Shown: one piece after another, positions 63,967-64,000 of the stretch
Position numbering within the stretch: the first letter of the stretch is position 1
Layout of the letters: each line of letters starts with the position of its first letter
Source of the DNA: JAHQVI01 sp963727575
Lineage (GTDB): Bacteria; Pseudomonadota; Alphaproteobacteria; Rhizobiales; Rhodomicrobiaceae
NCBI GenBank assembly: GCA_963727575.1
Contig: CAVSIA010000028.1
Coordinates: 16,528 to 80,527 of the forward strand
DNA: 64,000 bases
Reading direction: 5' to 3'
Notes under the pieces: generated by a model
What the model was told of the DNA's origin: nothing
Databases searched by the model: none
What the model saw: only the letters and a program-made list of their open reading frames with translations
Translations under genes and position numbers: made by a program

Positions 63967-64000
63967 TGGTTGCGGGGGTAGGATTTGAACCTACGACCTT
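63967..64000 (-). tRNA. 3' part of initiator tRNA-fMet, cut by the window end
   Basis: On the minus strand the window starts with aaggtcgtaggttcaaatcc, followed by taccccc and gcaacca. These are the variable loop, a TpsiC arm GTAGG-TTCAAAT-CCTAC and a 3' acceptor strand CCCCCGCA with encoded CCA. The acceptor strand and arm match bacterial initiator tRNA-fMet (5' strand CGCGGGG expected beyond the window). The anticodon lies outside the window, so identity rests on the 3' half only. Confidence 0.8.

Noticed and set aside
1..64000. Mobile elements, prophage or CRISPR-Cas
   Set aside because: No transposase, integrase, phage structural, cas or toxin-antitoxin motifs were seen in any frame.

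Overview
The window is GC-rich DNA with dense, tightly overlapping genes. Its gene families (RbsABC-type sugar importer, rhizobial-style glg operon, HisKA_2/HWE-type histidine kinase, tripartite tricarboxylate transporter, DUF1932 dehydrogenase, Rhizobiales-type 'agagc..gatca' intergenic palindromes) point to an alphaproteobacterium, most likely of the order Hyphomicrobiales. The first ~1.6 kb does not fit. It carries a truncated FadL-like porin and a lipoprotein with a histidine-rich hydrolase-like end that look planctomycete-like, and it stops abruptly where the sugar transporter begins, so it is probably an assembly chimera. At least 22 otherwise well-conserved genes or gene parts are interrupted by single-base frameshifts. 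This is best explained by uncorrected indel errors in a draft sequence rather than by mass pseudogenisation. I therefore report such genes as whole loci with the break noted.

Layout. 1-1610: foreign-looking end. 1686-15274 (+): hexose-to-glycogen cassette (rbsA-rbsC-rbsB importer, PfkB fructokinase, pgi, glgP, glgC, glgA, pgm, the last two in one continuous frame). 15433-17913: deoB, a DUF4242 protein and the remains of a cyclase/TPR-type regulator. 18124-20511 (+): NYN-LOTUS RNase-like protein, a protease-dead HtrA homologue and a LuxR regulator with a degenerate receiver. 20645-25377: old yellow enzyme with divergent ArsR regulator, a histidine kinase and a patatin. 25540-27033: ECF41-type sigma factor and its divergent carboxymuconolactone-decarboxylase partner, with matching promoters. 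27081-29159 (-): SBP56/methanethiol-oxidase-type protein and a membrane protein. 29322-35073: TetR regulator and a complete YbhGFSR-type ABC exporter with a clear operator. 35086-41249: LysR, acyl-CoA dehydrogenase, a DUF1116 (AllG-like) protein, two small ORFs, an FAD/NAD(P)-binding protein and a RidA protein. 41332-44198: cytochrome b561, DUF892, DUF4396 and a lone receiver.

44387-50584 (-) is one compact operon built round polyamines: GNAT acetyltransferase, spermidine-synthase homologue, an unrecognised ~766-residue protein with two C-terminal membrane helices, agmatinase-type ureohydrolase, HDAC/acetylpolyamine-amidohydrolase homologue and TfoX-N protein. It is the best candidate for an undescribed system in the window.

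51457-53945 holds a lone RTX repeat protein and a DUF5996 protein. 54054-63661 is a catabolic/uptake region: SDR lacking the usual Tyr, LysR, TPP-dependent enzyme, a 71-residue protein, a fused TctA-TctB permease, its Bug-type binding protein, an AbrB-family membrane protein and a DUF1932-type dehydrogenase. The window ends inside a tRNA whose 3' part matches initiator tRNA-fMet. I saw no insertion sequences, integrases, CRISPR arrays or rRNA genes.
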